Under the pieces are notes generated by a model. The model saw only the letters and a list, made by a program, of their open reading frames with translations. It had not been told where the DNA came from and searched no databases. DNA of 64,000 nt from Aralia elata (Eukaryota > Streptophyta > Magnoliopsida > Apiales > Araliaceae). The stretch is taken from positions 16,057,506 through 16,121,505 of the forward strand of contig CM068379.1 in assembly GCA_034770075.1 (NCBI GenBank). Direction: 5' to 3'. The translations under genes were made by a program, and so were the position numbers. This document shows positions 23,939-36,720 of the stretch, in pieces (position 1 is the first letter of the stretch; the number at the start of each line of letters is the position of its first letter).

Positions 23939-26900
23939 TGTGATAACCCGGATTTTCAGAAATTATTAAATAAGAATTTAGCAAATAAAATTCTTATTAT
24001 GTGACGTTTTGAGTTTGAATATGTGTATATATGTGTTTCATATTATGAAATATGTGGTTCGATGTGAAGAGAATTATATATTCGTGTATTTGGGAAACGA
24101 GGTTTAATAGTTAATTAAACCATTGAATGAAATGAAGAAAATTGTTATAAAAAAAGAAGATATTTATTGAATATTAGTAAGTTGAAAATTATATTATGAA
24201 ATAATATAATTTGATTGTTATGTCTTGTGGACAATAGAAATTGTTGTGAATTAAATTTCATAATAATGTGAGTGATTTATTTAATTAAAATAAGAAATTA
24301 ATGAGAATGTAATTATTTTAATAAAATGAGAAGGTAATGTGTTACATAGAAATGTAATATGTTAATATAGTGTGATTGTGAATTTCGTAAATTAAAATAT
24401 TCTATCGAATAAATATTTGATGGGAACTACTGTAGAATAATTTATATAAGTGTGTTAATATTAAATCGATGATAAATAATTTTAGGGTGTGTGTATTTTA
24501 TTACGCGGGTAATATTCTAATTTATTTGAATAATTAAATTAGGGGATTGATGGTTTATTAAAATGATTTATTGAATAGAAGTTATAATTTTATTAGTAAA
24601 GTTTAATTGGACTTATTAAGAAAGTAAGTCTAATTAAATTAAAGTGTGACAATATCATATAATAAGAAGATTATTAAAACAAGCTAAAATTGGTTTTATT
24701 GAGTCTAGCCAAGCGTGGCCTAGACTCTCCCTATTCCATAACAGTTAAAACATTTGGTTAGTGTAACTGCTAGCCAATTTATTATGTACGTGGTATTGTC
24801 GGTTTAAGTCTGAGAGGGCTGAGAAGAAGAAAGGAGGAGAGAAAATGAGAAACAGAGAGATGAAATTCTCTGTAAAATTGGAAAGTCTCTTCTTCATCAT
24901 CTAACTAAGAAGGAATCAAGAGGTAATAATCTAGCCTCTTAATATTAATTCACTGTAGAGGGTTTTGGTGATTAATTTGTCGAGAAATTAGTTATATATG
25001 TTGTTGGATTGTGATAATCTGATTATATGTTGTTTATAAACGATTTTGATTGAATTAAATCCATGAAACTATGTTTAATTAGAGTTTAGAAATTTATAGA
25101 GAAGAAAAATATGAATATGGCTTAAATGTATGAAAATTTAAGCTTAAATTGCATGTTAATTTGTAAATTGGTGATGGATTATTGTTATGCGTTTAAAAAC
25201 GAAAACAACGGAAGTTGAACGGACCGAAATTGGTTGAGAAACGAATCTGTAGCGATTGATTGCGCTAAATTTGTAAAAGTTTGTAAAACTAGTGTGAATT
25301 GGGATTTTTAAGCTTTTAGATTGGTTGTTTAAGTTATTTAAAATGTTAGAATCATTGTATACATGTTGGGTATTGATTCTACAAAGATTATAATATTTGG
25401 GTATGTCTAATTTGTTGATAAAATGAAGAAATTGAGAAATTTTGGTCTGGAATTGCACTGATTCGCGAACTGCAGAATCTGGAATCTAGGGATCTCGCCC
25501 CGGCGAGCTCATTAGGCTATTTTCCTCGCCCGGCGAGTTCACTAGACTAAATTTCTCGCCCCGGCGAGAGTTTTGTGAAGGATTTCTCGCCCCAGCGAAG
25601 TCTCGCCCCGGCGAGAATTTTGTGTAGGAATTTCTCGTCGCGGCGGAAATTGCAGAAAATGGAATTTTTCTTAATTTTAATTCTTTTCTTTTTGGTCATA
25701 ATATTTACCCTATGCAAGATTAAGCTTATAGTAGTGTATTGAATGAATACTTATATATTGAGTGAATGCTAAGCATATACTCGATGATTATAAAATATAA
25801 AGTTGTTGAACCTTAACTTAACGTTAAATTTTAGGGATTCCTAAGGATGACATTGTTACAATTAAGCTTATAACTCTCGAAGTGAGTTTGATAATCAGAA
25901 AATAGTTACAGTTAGTAAAATGAAATTGGATAAGAGTGAATCCTGAAGTGACAATAGTATTGTAATAAGCCAAAGATTTGCTTATAAACATTATACTTCT
26001 AATGTAAAGACAAGTATAAGACTTAACTACATGTTAAGTGTCGATTAAAGTGGAACGTAATAAAATGAAGGGTTTTGTGAGGAGGGCTTAATTTCTAAGT
26101 TAAGAATTGCATGGAGAGTAAAATGAAGGATTATGAAATGTAAAGTAGAGTTAATACTAAGTGTTGTTATGTGACTAATAAATGATGTGCATAATTATAT
26201 ATATCGTGTAGGATACATGAAGTGCAGATAAATATAAGTTGGTTACGGTAATTAGTAATCTACGAACCAGGCAAGTCTTTCAGTTCCTATTTGTTATGTG
26301 AACTAAATGATTGATTGTTTTAAACCTATGATGCAAAAGCATGATGAATTCTATATGTTGTATGTATGAAACAACAAAGTCAATTTATGACTACGTTCGT
26401 TGAGTTAGAATATTGATTGGGTTATGGAACTCAATCATTACTTGGTAACTGATGTACAACATGTATGATATGCTAGAATTATAATGTTTATGATTGTATA
26501 AACTGAGCACATGTTTATGTGCTACGTGATGCATGAAAACTGTTAGATTTTGCTGAGCTGTCGAGCTCATTCTTGCAATTAACCACTTTTGCAGGTTAAA
26601 GATACAAGGTAACGTTATGTGTTATCTAATGATGTGGATCAAAGTGATGCATGAAGATTAAATGTTCTAGTGAAATTTATTACCTGAATTATGTTAATAT
26701 TTTGATAAATGTATTTACGTTAAGTTGTAAAGTTTGTTTTGAGGTGTAAATTTTTATAATAAGTTCGACAAGGTGAATCATGATATTAACATGATTCTAA
26801 GATATTTAGATGTAAAGGTTGAGAATTTTAGGATCGAGAATGACTTGTAATAGAAAAGTTTAAATTATTCCGCATTTTATTAAGTTTAATATTGAATAAT

Positions 26901-26979
26901 ATTGTAAAGTCAGAATGAGGATGTATTGTTAACGACCGATGTGGAGAGTTGGATTGTTCAGAATTTTGGGGTCGTTACA
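23939..26979 (+). repeat. 3' LTR of the nested element
   Basis: 3041 bases, TG...CA ends. It is shorter than the 5' LTR mainly in the first 600-700 bases. It contains a six-unit version of the GC-rich array at 25493-25647. Confidence 0.9.
25493..25647. repeat. GC-rich near-palindromic array in the 3' LTR (6 units)
   Basis: Six variants of CTCGCCCCGGCGAG. The closely spaced AAGT-linked pair occurs once here but twice, at other places, in the 5' LTR, so the arrays have gained or lost units since or during insertion. Confidence 0.9.
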
Positions 26980-26989
26980 CAAGATAATT

Positions 26990-27290
26990 ATTAAACTTAC
27001 ACATAGTAGTAATATGACCATAATTATGACATTTATAGTATTTTATATGTTGTATGCTTGTGTGTGTATGGATTCTTTCTCTTCAAGGACATGTGTGGAA
27101 TAAAGGAACCTACAGCCTTTCTTCTAGGCTTCAACTGTCTCTGCCTCCATACTATTATTCGATTTTGAGAGTTCATAGGGTAAAAATTAACTTTATATTT
27201 CTTGCCTAGTTGATTCATATAGTGAGGGTTAACAGACTCTACGATCCTTCGAAGTTTGACGGTAGCTTTGACTTTGCCCTGTGATTTTTT
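26990..27290 (-). other. Gag-pol linker of the Sirevirus-like element
   Basis: Sequence between gag and the nested-element insertion site. On the minus strand it contains C-H-N-Y-G-H-I, which looks like a second, degenerate zinc knuckle (about 27000-27030). The basic stretch Q-R-Q-L-K-P-R-R-K follows. Confidence 0.5.
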
Positions 27291-27295
27291 AAATC

Positions 27296-28963
27296 TTAAA
27301 CCAATGGTGATCGATTGTTCTCAAGGATCACAATTTGATCAGCAAAAATCATAGAGCTTAGAATAATTAGCTCTACTACATGTGTAGATTTCATAAATAC
27401 AATACATCTATGGGAACTAGAAGCATTGTTGTTGTTAGTCTCTAAAATTGTATCCACACTACGATCTGAGGACAAGTTCCCATATCCTAATCCTGATCGA
27501 TCTGAGCTGCTTCTCTGACTAGTAATCAAGGAGTCTATAGAAGAAGAAGAAGAAGAAGAAGAAGAAGAAGAAGAAGAAGACATGTTCCATGTTGAGATTG
27601 TCGTCTCCAATTCTATAATTCTGGAAGTTAGATTTGACTCTCTCTGTGCAGATTGCTCAGTGATTTTTCTCAATTTTTTATTCTCAACTTCAAGCTTGGA
27701 AAGAGAGTTGGTAGTTCCTTGAGTTGTTTCTAACTTAAGTTGTACTTTTTATTTTTTTCTCTTGAAGAAGAGAATGATCCCATGATAGAACCCTGAACCA
27801 CTTCATGTACTTATGCAACTCAGATGTAATATCACATAAAGAAATTCTTAAATTAAAATTATCAATACCTAGAGAGTTGAAGTGAAATACCTCATTGATA
27901 TTAATCTCTTGATGATCAGTGGTGTTGTCTGTAGGAGCTTCCATTGCCATGAGACATAGGTTGGTTAGCTGAGGTCCTTCATCATTACTTGACTCAAAAT
28001 CTGAGTTATTCTTGTTATCGCTCCAGGAGCCCTCAGCTACAAGATTTTTGTCCTTCTTATTAAACTTCTTGAAGGCTTTTTGATCTTTCTTGAAGAACTC
28101 CTTCTTTTTTTCCTTCTTGAGCTCCCCTCTCAAAGGTTTGGAGTACTCAGCTATATAGTGGCCTGACTTTTTGTAGTTGTAGCACATATCTTTAGAGGAG
28201 TCTCTCTTGTTGTTATAGTAGTTGTTGTTATTATATCTTATGCTGTTGTTTCTGCCCTTTCTCATGAACTTCTTCAACTTCCTTGCAAGCAGGGTTATAG
28301 CCTCATCATCATCATCTACAAGAAACTTTGAAGATTTCTCAGGAACTTTGAGAGCTACACCTTTGTCTTTTCTTCTGGTCTATCAGGTTATTATTGCTTT
28401 TGATTTAGCTCAAGCTCATAGGTTAGAAGATTACCATAGAGCTTTTTCACTGTCATTTCATGTAGGTTCTTTGATTCTATAATTACAGTGGTCTTTATAT
28501 CTCACTTACTTAGAAGAGCTCTCATGAATTTAATGTTGAGGTCCTTGTTGGGATAAACTTTCCCAAATGCTCTGAGTAAGTTGAACAAAATCTTGAACCT
28601 TTCATAAGTTACAGTTATTTCTTCTCCAAAAATATGAGAGAACATCTCATACTGTTTGGTGAGCAAAGATTACTTGTTCTCCCTTACTTTTTTTGTTCCT
28701 TCATACATCACAAGCAGAACTTCCCAGACTTCTTTTATTTTCTTGCAGTTGATAACATTTTCAAACAATTCATCTTCAAAAGTCATGAACAAGATGTTCT
28801 TAGCTCTTTTGTTTAGAGCCATCAGTTTCTTCTCGTTATCGGTCCATTCTATTATTTGCTTTATGGCCACTTTGTTAGGATCATCAACAGTTGGTGCAAG
28901 CTTTGTGGGAACGCATGGGTCATTAATCACGGCATCGAACAACTCATCATTAATTGCATCCAT
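27296..28963 (-). pseudogene. Copia gag of the Sirevirus-like element, broken
   Basis: The likely start is the methionine at 28963 (M-D-A-I-N-D-E-L). The first 97 residues fit a copia capsid region, with the typical I-I-E-W-T-D-N-E-K-K-L and V-M-Y-E-G-T-K-K-V blocks. After a stop, a lysine- and asparagine-rich segment (28277-27735) carries a zinc knuckle in which the second and fourth ligands, normally cysteine, read tyrosine (C-Y-N-Y, E-Y-S). The C-terminal part (27673-27296) has a coiled-coil-like start (ITEQSAQRESNLTSRIIELE) and then 14 serines encoded by a trinucleotide repeat. Gag would form the virus-like particle. Stops and frameshifts make it non-functional here. Confidence 0.82.
27540..27581. 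repeat. (GAA)n microsatellite inside gag
   Basis: A run of GAA on the plus strand encodes a stretch of serines in the minus-strand gag frame. Coding trinucleotide repeats of this kind keep frame when they change length. Confidence 0.93.
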
Positions 28964-29106
28964 ATAAACATATTTACGAACTTTTTAATTAGCAAATTTA
29001 TCTTTATTGCACAAGGAGGTGACTTGTTTCCACCACCAAACTCAGAACTGGTTTTAATTAGTGTCATGGATCTACTGAAGTTGTAAAGCTAATTCAAGAG
29101 AACTAT

Positions 29107-29118
29107 GCTCTAATACCA
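29107..29118 (-). other. Primer binding site of the Sirevirus-like element
   Basis: Reads TGGTATTAGAGC on the minus strand, one base different from the initiator tRNA-Met complement TGGTATCAGAGC (C to T). It sits two bases from the LTR, as expected. Confidence 0.8.
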
Positions 29119-29120
29119 CT

Positions 29121-30430
29121 TATATTCCCAAAAAGGCACAAAAAGATATAGAATGGGTGATGAATAGATTCTTTAAATTTTATTTTTAAAGAGATATTAC
29201 CAAATCAGTTAAGCAAGTTAATTGATTGATTAAGCACAACAGAATTGTATTATTAAAATCCCTTCAAAGATTATCAAAAAACACACAGTTCTAGATTTAG
29301 TGAGCAAATGTAGAAATAAGTCACAGTTATAAAAAATGTAGACTAACAAAATATAAAATGCAAAAAGTTAAGAAAGCAAGAGATTTTTAAGAGGTTTAAA
29401 GCACAAAAGTCTCCTAATTCTCTCTTCTACTCCGTGAGTAGGGATATTCTACTAAGGAAGGTAATCACCAATATTACAGTTCACAAAGAACTTTTACACA
29501 ATTGATTCACAAAGAATTTTTCAAGTCACAGAGACTTGGGTTACAAGAGATCACTAAGATCTAATTATACACTAAGAAAAGATGTTTGTTTTGAGGTGTT
29601 GCTAAGTTTCTTTAAGGTTTCTCTTTAATAGACTTAGCAGCAGAATGTGTTTTTTGTAATAGTAGAGTGAAGCTTGTATGAACTCAGAGTTTTAGTACTT
29701 GGACTTGATCGATTGGTTATATATCTGATGCTTCAAATTATTGTTCTTATATAGAATTCTCTGGGGATCTTCCCATTAGAAAGTTATTGTTCCTCCATTC
29801 TGGCTTGGACAATTATCATTCTTCAATTGTTTGACTTCAAATTGTTACCTGCTTGGACCACCTCATATCGTTTTCTTCAATACTGTGAACAGTGCAGTAG
29901 CAACCATGTGTCCTTTGACTCTGCTAAAATAGCTGTTAGATAAAGGCTTTCGACTTGTCCTTATTGCAAAATCATCTGAGGATAACCCTGGATGGTCAAG
30001 TGTTAAGATTTATGAAACTTATCATAACCTGCCACTGACTTATCAGACGACTGTACTCTATGATTTGGGCTTCCTCGGAGTGAAATCGTAAAATGACTTT
30101 TCTACTCTACGAACTTTGGTGACGCTGCGATTCTGGCTCTACGATCGGGTTTATACTCTACGATCTTTGAGTGTCTTCAGTTTACTTTACGATCTTAGAG
30201 TAATATTATTTTTAACTCTATGCTCGTCTTCTAGCCAGGAACAATATAGCTATTACATAGGTTTAACTCTATGATTTGGATCAACAAGTTTAATCCCTAA
30301 ACTAAGTTCTTTTACCTAAGATTCTTTTCCTAAGGACTTTACAAAATTTATTTGTATACAAATATACATTAATTAAGGTAGAATCATCATCAAATCAAAT
30401 AGAACTAAACACAAATTGTAGGTACTAAAA
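29121..30430 (-). repeat. 5' LTR of the Sirevirus-like element
   Basis: Matches the LTR at 9986-11742. On the minus strand it begins near 30430 (TTTTAGTACCTACAATTT) and ends near 29121. It lacks the block of about 430 bases found in the other LTR. The first dinucleotide is not a clean TG, probably by mutation. Confidence 0.8.
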
Positions 30431-30834
30431 AAATTGGCGTTCGCTGCAGAGGATAAAAAATTGGCTATGGCTAGAAATAGTAAATTGAGGAGAGAGCAAA
30501 AGGAAGAAGGAATTATCGTTCGAAAATTTGTGTTCGCTGCAAATTACAAGAAATTGGATAGTGCTTGGTATTATTTAATTCGCGTTTTGAAGTAGGATTG
30601 TTCTTATATCCGTCCGTTATAATTTGTAGCACGTTCTATATCCGAACATGACTAGGATTGACTAGGGGTATTTTATGTATTTTTTTCCTCCACTACTAAT
30701 AGTAGCAGAAAACGTTTTTCCATCCTAATTCTTGTCTGTTGGATCTTGTAAAGTATAGTAAAGATGGTGTATGCCCAATTTTAGTCCATAGCAACTACGT
30801 GTTATGGATAATTTTACACACACACATATATATA
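30431..30834. other. Spacer between the copia element and a TIR element
   Basis: No gene recognised. It includes GTTCGCTGCA twice (about 30438 and 30532) about 94 bases apart, a possible small repeat. It does not resemble the upstream part of PIP2, so it does not continue the locus interrupted at the N gap. Confidence 0.4.
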
Positions 30835-31368
30835 AGGGTAAAATATAATTTAACACATGGTTTATACGTTTTTGCACTACACTGCATGTGGTTAAAAAAT
30901 CGCCAATTAACCATCTGTCGTTTAAAAAAGTTGAATAGTTTCTCTTTTCCATCCAACTTAATAGTGAGTATAGTTCACTCGCCCAAAAACAAGTGGATGA
31001 CCTATTTGATGGCTAGATTCTTTGTGCAAAATACTAAAATGTCCTCTTTAGCTTACATTTAGCTTTTCCAAAATCGTAAAATGCCACCTCATTTGATCTT
31101 TAACTTTTGTTCTCATTTTTTAATTAATTTGTAATTATTGCCCAAAATAAATTTAATTATTTTAAAATTAAACTCATAAGATTAAAAAATAAATATTAGT
31201 TACATATTATAAAATATAAATTTTCTAATATCTTTTTAAAAAAATATTAAGATTGAGCTTTCAATAATAAATATATGACCACTATATTATTTTTGTTTTA
31301 TTTATTATTTTCATTTTTAATACATATATTTCACTAATATACATACATTAAGAAAACTAAGTTTGTCA

Positions 31369-31439
<71 letters not shown>

Positions 31440-32503
31440 TCAAATCGAGTAGTTAGATTTTGAAATTCATTTATTCTTTCATTCTATAGAGAATCTGTTG
31501 TTCTCCTTTCCATCATAACAGGTATCTTTATAGTTTATGTCTCATTGGCTTTATGTATGGTTGAAATTGAAAATATTGTTAATTATTTTCTCTTTGATGC
31601 CAAGAAAACTATGGGGAAAAAATTAATTCTCGAATTCCACAATTTATGTTATTCGATTTTTCAAATTATATGATAAATATATGACCATGTTAAAAAAATT
31701 CACTTATCTTCCTCTAATATATACTCTCTACATATATTTCAAATTATAAGGTTATTATTAATTTTTAAAAATAATTTTTAGATATTTTTCAACTCAAAAT
31801 TGATAAGATTCATTGAAAATTATTACATAATAAAACTTATCCTTAATAGTACTTTTTAAATAATCTGCACTAATTATTTTTTAAAACTTATACTAAGTTC
31901 TAATTATAAATCTGTTAAACCCTACTAATGTTATTACAATATTCATTCACTTTCTGTAGCTTTAATTTAAGGTTTTTTTTTATTTATTGAATTTAACATA
32001 TGTGGTATTATGTTTAATTTCAAGTTTTTGAAATGACTGTTTAATATTTATATTTTAGTAGTTGTATATTTTTCTAACAGTATTATAGTTGTTGTTTTTA
32101 TTTTTTTCAATTATTTACTTTAAAATTAGTATTCCAACTTTATTTTATAACTAGACAATTTAATGATTTTATTTATAATATAACTAAAGAGTTTTTTTAA
32201 AAAATAAAGACTTCTATTCTATTCGAATATTGGTATGTTAATAAATATTGATCTATATAAATATTTAGATAGACCATAAATTATTAAAAGAGAGTCAATA
32301 CTTTAAAATATAGTTAAAAGGATTATGAGGGCAAAATAGATATTAGGCACCTTTTTAACAGTGTTAAGACAAAAAAATTGAATAGGAGGTAGTGTGCAAT
32401 AAAAGCTTAAGTATGGGTGGTAATTTAGAGGTTTTTTTAACCACAGGTGGTGCAGTGAAAAAATGTATAATTAAACCATAGGTGTTAAATTACATTTTAT
32501 CCT
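30835..32503. mobile_element. TIR element, Mutator-like size, no coding capacity seen
   Basis: Long inverted repeats define both ends: AGGGTAAAATATAATTTAACAC on the left, and the complement of AGGATAAAATGTAATTTAACAC on the right. The similarity continues inwards through TTTTTGCACT and GTGGTTAAAAAA for roughly 150 bases or more. The flanks share ATATATA, which fits a target duplication but is low-complexity. The interior (about 1.3 kb) is AT-rich and holds a long AAT repeat. No transposase was recognised. The right part is also found at the start of the window, so the element lies in the duplicated segment. Confidence 0.6.
31370..31436. repeat. (AAT)n microsatellite
   Basis: About 67 bases of uninterrupted TAA/AAT repeat inside the TIR element. 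Confidence 0.96.
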
Positions 32504-33934
32504 ATATATAATATAAGAAGGATACCAAATTGTAATTATTAAAATATAAGTATAATATTTAGCTGACCACATGATTCAATTATTAAATATAAAAAATTAA
32601 TTACTTTGTCCAATAAGAATTTTTAAAAATAAAATTAAAAACATCAATAATATTATAATTCCACAATAACAGCATTTGTTTGGTTCAACCGAGTTAAGAT
32701 TAAAAATGAATAATATAGTTTACAAGAAAATAATTAAAAGATCATCTTATCTGATATTAATTTTTCCATTATTAAATGAAACTTTATTAGTAATTAGATA
32801 ATATAGTTTGTGAAGAAATATATTTCTTTCACATAGATCATACGTCTTATTTAATTTGAATTTTTTTATTATTATTAGTAAAATATGAATAATTATATTC
32901 AAATATAAGTAGAAATTTATTATTGCTTAAATAATATAATTTTGGAAAAAATAATTTTTTTATAAGAATCATTTGCCTAATAAATTTAATAATATATTTA
33001 TAAAAATATAATAAAATATTTAAAATATCCTATCTATATACATCCTAATCCTATCAATTAATAAGACCCAAGAAGAAGATGGTGAACACATATCGCATGA
33101 TGTTTACTATCATACTTGTCGGTAAACAAAAGCAACTCATCATGCGAGTGAAAATGAATTTCATCCTTATATAGGATAGTGTTGTTCATTTGTAAAAGTA
33201 AAAGTAGGTTGTATAAAAATTTTACAACAGTTAACATGGAAGCTTCCAAGTATACAAACTACAAATGTAACTGTGGCGTTGGAGGAAACTAAATATCAAA
33301 ACGAAAATTTAAAATGGATGCTAGCGTCAGTCAAATACCCACTGTGTACAACTTTATGCTAAAGTTTAAACATAACCTTGAAGCATCAAAGTAATTCTAC
33401 AAGATTTGTTGGTTGGGCTGTTCTCCAAAAACATTAAAGTAAAACATCAAGACAGCAAATAGGTTCACCTAGCTTGTTTAATTATCATGTAAAATAATTT
33501 TCCTACTAGTACTCCACTAATGTTTCCTATTTTTTCTTTTTTAGAAAATAGTAAATTTTTATAATCCGATGGAAAGTGGTTCATTTTGGTTTAACTTTTG
33601 ATCCTTGTTAAAAATAATAATTACTGATCACTCGTAAAAAAATAATAATTACTCCCACTTTTTCATGACAACTCAACTTTGTTTTTGTTTCATATATAAA
33701 TTATGAAAAATCTTCTATTGATATATATTATAATAGAATACAATAATATCCTCAAGTGTGCCACCAGCTTAAACAAAGAATTAAACCTACTAATGTATTT
33801 TTACAAAACACCAATGTTTTAGGTGAAAAATTGAAAATTATACCCAGTTATGTTAGACCTAATTATGTACAATATTTGCTAATACTATATGAAAATTATA
33901 TGCATGCTAAAGTTCATCTGTTTTTATCCACAAA

Positions 33935-34091
33935 AAGAAGTACGGATTTAATGAGTAATAGTATTAGACTCTCCTTTTTAATAGGCGAATTATTGTAAAA
34001 CAACCGATTCTGAAAAGAAGTACGGATTTAATGAGTAATAGTATTAGACTCTCCTTTTTAATAGGCGAATTATTGTAAAACAACCGATTCT
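33935..34091. repeat. Two-copy 80-bp tandem repeat (copy B)
   Basis: Same pair as 1851-2007, with units starting at 33935 and 34015. Here the first unit has A where copy A has G, so the two units are more alike in copy B. Confidence 0.88.
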
Positions 34092-36345
34092 AATAATCAA
34101 CCGCTCTTTTAATTTGCTTCTAACAAGATAAAGTGACACCAAAAAAAATACTTTTTTAATCTGTTTTTAGTAAGATAGGGCGACGCCAAAAAGTCGTATA
34201 ATACAGTAGCTATGATTAATAATATATGACTTATGTTAATTAATTTGTACACAAAGTATAAAATCCTAGGAAATTGATTATTTCTAAACAATAAACTATT
34301 GTTCTCATTCGTTCTACATAAAAGGATGAATATGCGGTTAGGACTAAGACTTTAGAACCAGCAGATTTTAAGTTCAATTCTTATCCATAATTTAACGTGT
34401 TAACTTGTTATTCGTTTTTTATATACAAAGTGATTATCTATGATTTTTCTATCTATAGTTTGTTTACATTATTAACCAATGATGCATTTGTAGTTTTAGC
34501 TTTCTAGAAAAATTAGTGGAATGGGATATGGATGTATGTAACGCTTTTGTGCATGTATAAATTAATACAAGCAGACAATAATTTATTTTGGTGCATGCAT
34601 AAGTACAAGTTCAACATAAGTCAATAATACAAGAATATAGACATTATGTTACGTTTGGATGGAAAAAATAAAATTGATCAAGGGTGGATTCAACCTCACA
34701 GTTCAGTAGGGTCAAATTCAAAAAAAAATCTCTTAAGAATAAAAATTTAATAAAATAAATCACAAAATTAAATGATTCTTAAATATTGTTTACAATAACA
34801 TTTTTGAGGTTTAATTGCTTGAAATTGTTTGTGTAAGTTACTAAAGAGTCATTTATCTATTCATCACTCATTTGGTTATGAAGTTCATTATTCACGATAT
34901 TCATGGCTAAAAATGTCCTTCAACAGTTGCAATAAATTTAAATTTTGAACGTTTAGTTGTTGTAACCCAATTATGTATGTCCATACTTGACAATCAATAA
35001 ATATTTAAAAACTGATTAAATATCAAAACAAGATCAATATACAATAAGAATAGTCAAGCGTAATTAGCATCAACAATAAACAATCTCAATTAAACCACTA
35101 ACAAGTAATAAGTAACATTACAAAATCAACTACAAAATTTAAAAAAAGTAAAAATAGAATAGAACGCATACTTGAAGAACTTTTATTTGATGGAGTTCTC
35201 TTCATTGTTTCATTGTTGCAATGTTGTAAGAAGTAAAAAACCCTAATTTTATAAAAGTACAAAAAAGAAGAACCCATAAACAATTACAAAAATGGAGGAT
35301 TGAAGCATAATCTAGAAGACTGAAATTCAAAAAAAAACTCTATAATTATAATTTATATACTTATCACATTTGTCATCTCAGAATGACAGAATCTAACTAA
35401 CGGAGGGAAAAGGAAAAGGAAGAAATAGGGAGAAGAGTTTACAATTGAAGTACAGTCTGTACTGAGTCCTAAGAGTCTAAGACTACTAGTGGGAATGTGG
35501 AATTGGTATTTAGTCCATTGACTTTAGGAATTCTAATAGTTTTTAAAGTGTAAAACATGATAATTTCATTTAGTCCCTCTTTAAATAATTTTTTTTTATT
35601 TGACCCCCCTGACCCCTGAAAATTCAGTGGGGTCAGGTGCCCCCCTGCCCTAGCAGTGGATCCGCCCTTGGAATTGATAAATGAATAGAATAGAGAGTAG
35701 AATGATTTATTCCATTCTGCACTAGAATGAGTCCATACCTTCACTCAAAAAATAAAATTCACAAATTTGGTTTGAATGAGAATGGTTCATTCCATTTCAA
35801 TGAGACAATCAAACACAATTTTTTCATTTCATAAAAATGATTAATTCTATTATCACCTTCAATCCTACAATCCAAATAATCCAAACGTAATATTAGTATT
35901 AAAAATTGAATATGCATAAAAATAAGTTTGACTCTACTTATAATTCACATTGCCTTGTCATTCAAGGACCCAAAGTTGATTAGAAATATGAATCCTAAAT
36001 ACAGTTCTTTACAACTGAGGTTACCATAGTAAGGTAGGATCCTTCTACCATGAAATAATTTAGGTCAAAAAGTCATAGGGGTGAGCGACTTTGACTTGTC
36101 CTAATCACCATTGACCAAAAAATTAACAATTGGGCCAAGACCCATGGCCTAGATAGGGGCTTACATTCAAATTTGGCCATAATCGTTTGGGCCTGAAAAA
36201 TCATATACCAAATACCAACAATAATGTATTTGTAGTTTTTGCTTTCTTGAAACATTAACCGTTGGAATGGAATATGGATGTCAAACTTGTGTTTAGTAAT
36301 ATAATGTCCATATTTTTTATGATGACTTCATGCCTCCCTTGAAAA
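34092..36345. other. Gene-free AT-rich DNA (copy B)
   Basis: Co-linear with 2008-4268 and equally without a supported gene. The GC-rich CCCCCCTGACCCC patch recurs near 35605-35650. Confidence 0.4.
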
Positions 36346-36481
36346 AGGATTAGTTGAAAGTTGGTTAATTTTTGTGATGATTTCGTACCTCCCTAGAAAC
36401 ATGTAAGATTAATTGGAAGTTGGTGTGATTTTGTTTTATGTGATTATTTCAACTCACAATCATATTGTGAAGAAGGAAAAA

Positions 36482-36530
<49 letters not shown>

Positions 36531-36685
36531 CTCGAAAATAAAAAACTTAAGGATTAGTTGAAAGTTGGTTAATTTTTGTGATGATTTCATGCCTCCCTAG
36601 AAACATGAAAGATTAATTGGAAGTTGGTGTGATTTTGTTTTATGTGATTATTTCAACTCACAATCATATTGTGAAGAAGGAAAAA

Positions 36686-36719
<34 letters not shown>
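36346..36719. repeat. About 204-bp tandem pair ending in (AT)n runs (copy B)
   Basis: Units begin at 36346 and 36550, with AT runs at 36486-36528 and 36690-36719. The two units are nearly identical right up to the AT run (TTTCAACTCACAATCATATTG in both), unlike copy A, where the second unit has diverged. Confidence 0.85.

Positions 36720-36720
<1 letters not shown>

Larger units (their letters stand above)
17671..26979 (+). mobile_element. Nested Ty3/gypsy-type element with 3-kb LTRs and no coding domains
   Basis: Two direct LTRs (17671-20860 and 23939-26979), both opening TGTG(G)ATAACCCGG and closing GGGGTCGTTACA, flank about 3.1 kb of internal DNA. An initiator tRNA-Met primer site follows LTR1 and a polypurine tract precedes LTR2. 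No gag or pol domain is recognisable inside, so it resembles a large retrotransposon derivative (LARD) that would need proteins from a relative. It is inserted in the gag-protease interval of the minus-strand copia element. Flanking bases are ACAGA on the left and CAAGA on the right: not a clean 5-bp target duplication, but close enough for one indel to explain. From about 18.5 kb on, the LTRs are nearly identical, so insertion is recent. Confidence 0.88.
9986..30430 (-). mobile_element. Ty1/copia retrotransposon, Sirevirus-like, with a nested element
   Basis: On the minus strand the order is 5' LTR (30430-29121), primer site, gag, protease, integrase, reverse transcriptase, RNase H, a long 3' region, polypurine tract and 3' LTR (11742-9986). 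Integrase before reverse transcriptase marks Ty1/copia. The gag type, LTRs well over 1 kb and about 2.5 kb of extra sequence after RNase H resemble the Sirevirus group. A 9.3-kb Ty3/gypsy-type element (17671-26979) sits between gag and protease, so the copia element is the older of the two. Catalytic motifs of protease, integrase and reverse transcriptase remain readable but frames are broken. The left LTR begins directly after the N gap and lacks about 25-30 terminal bases. Confidence 0.88.

Noticed and set aside
19088..25458. Similar minus-strand open frames in both long LTRs
   Set aside because: They are conserved only because the LTRs are copies of one another. No domain was seen, and they are antisense to the element.
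19356..25647. Regularly spaced CTCGCC...GGCGAG units as a CRISPR array
   Set aside because: Units and spacers are both repeated, the host is a plant, and the arrays sit inside retrotransposon LTRs.
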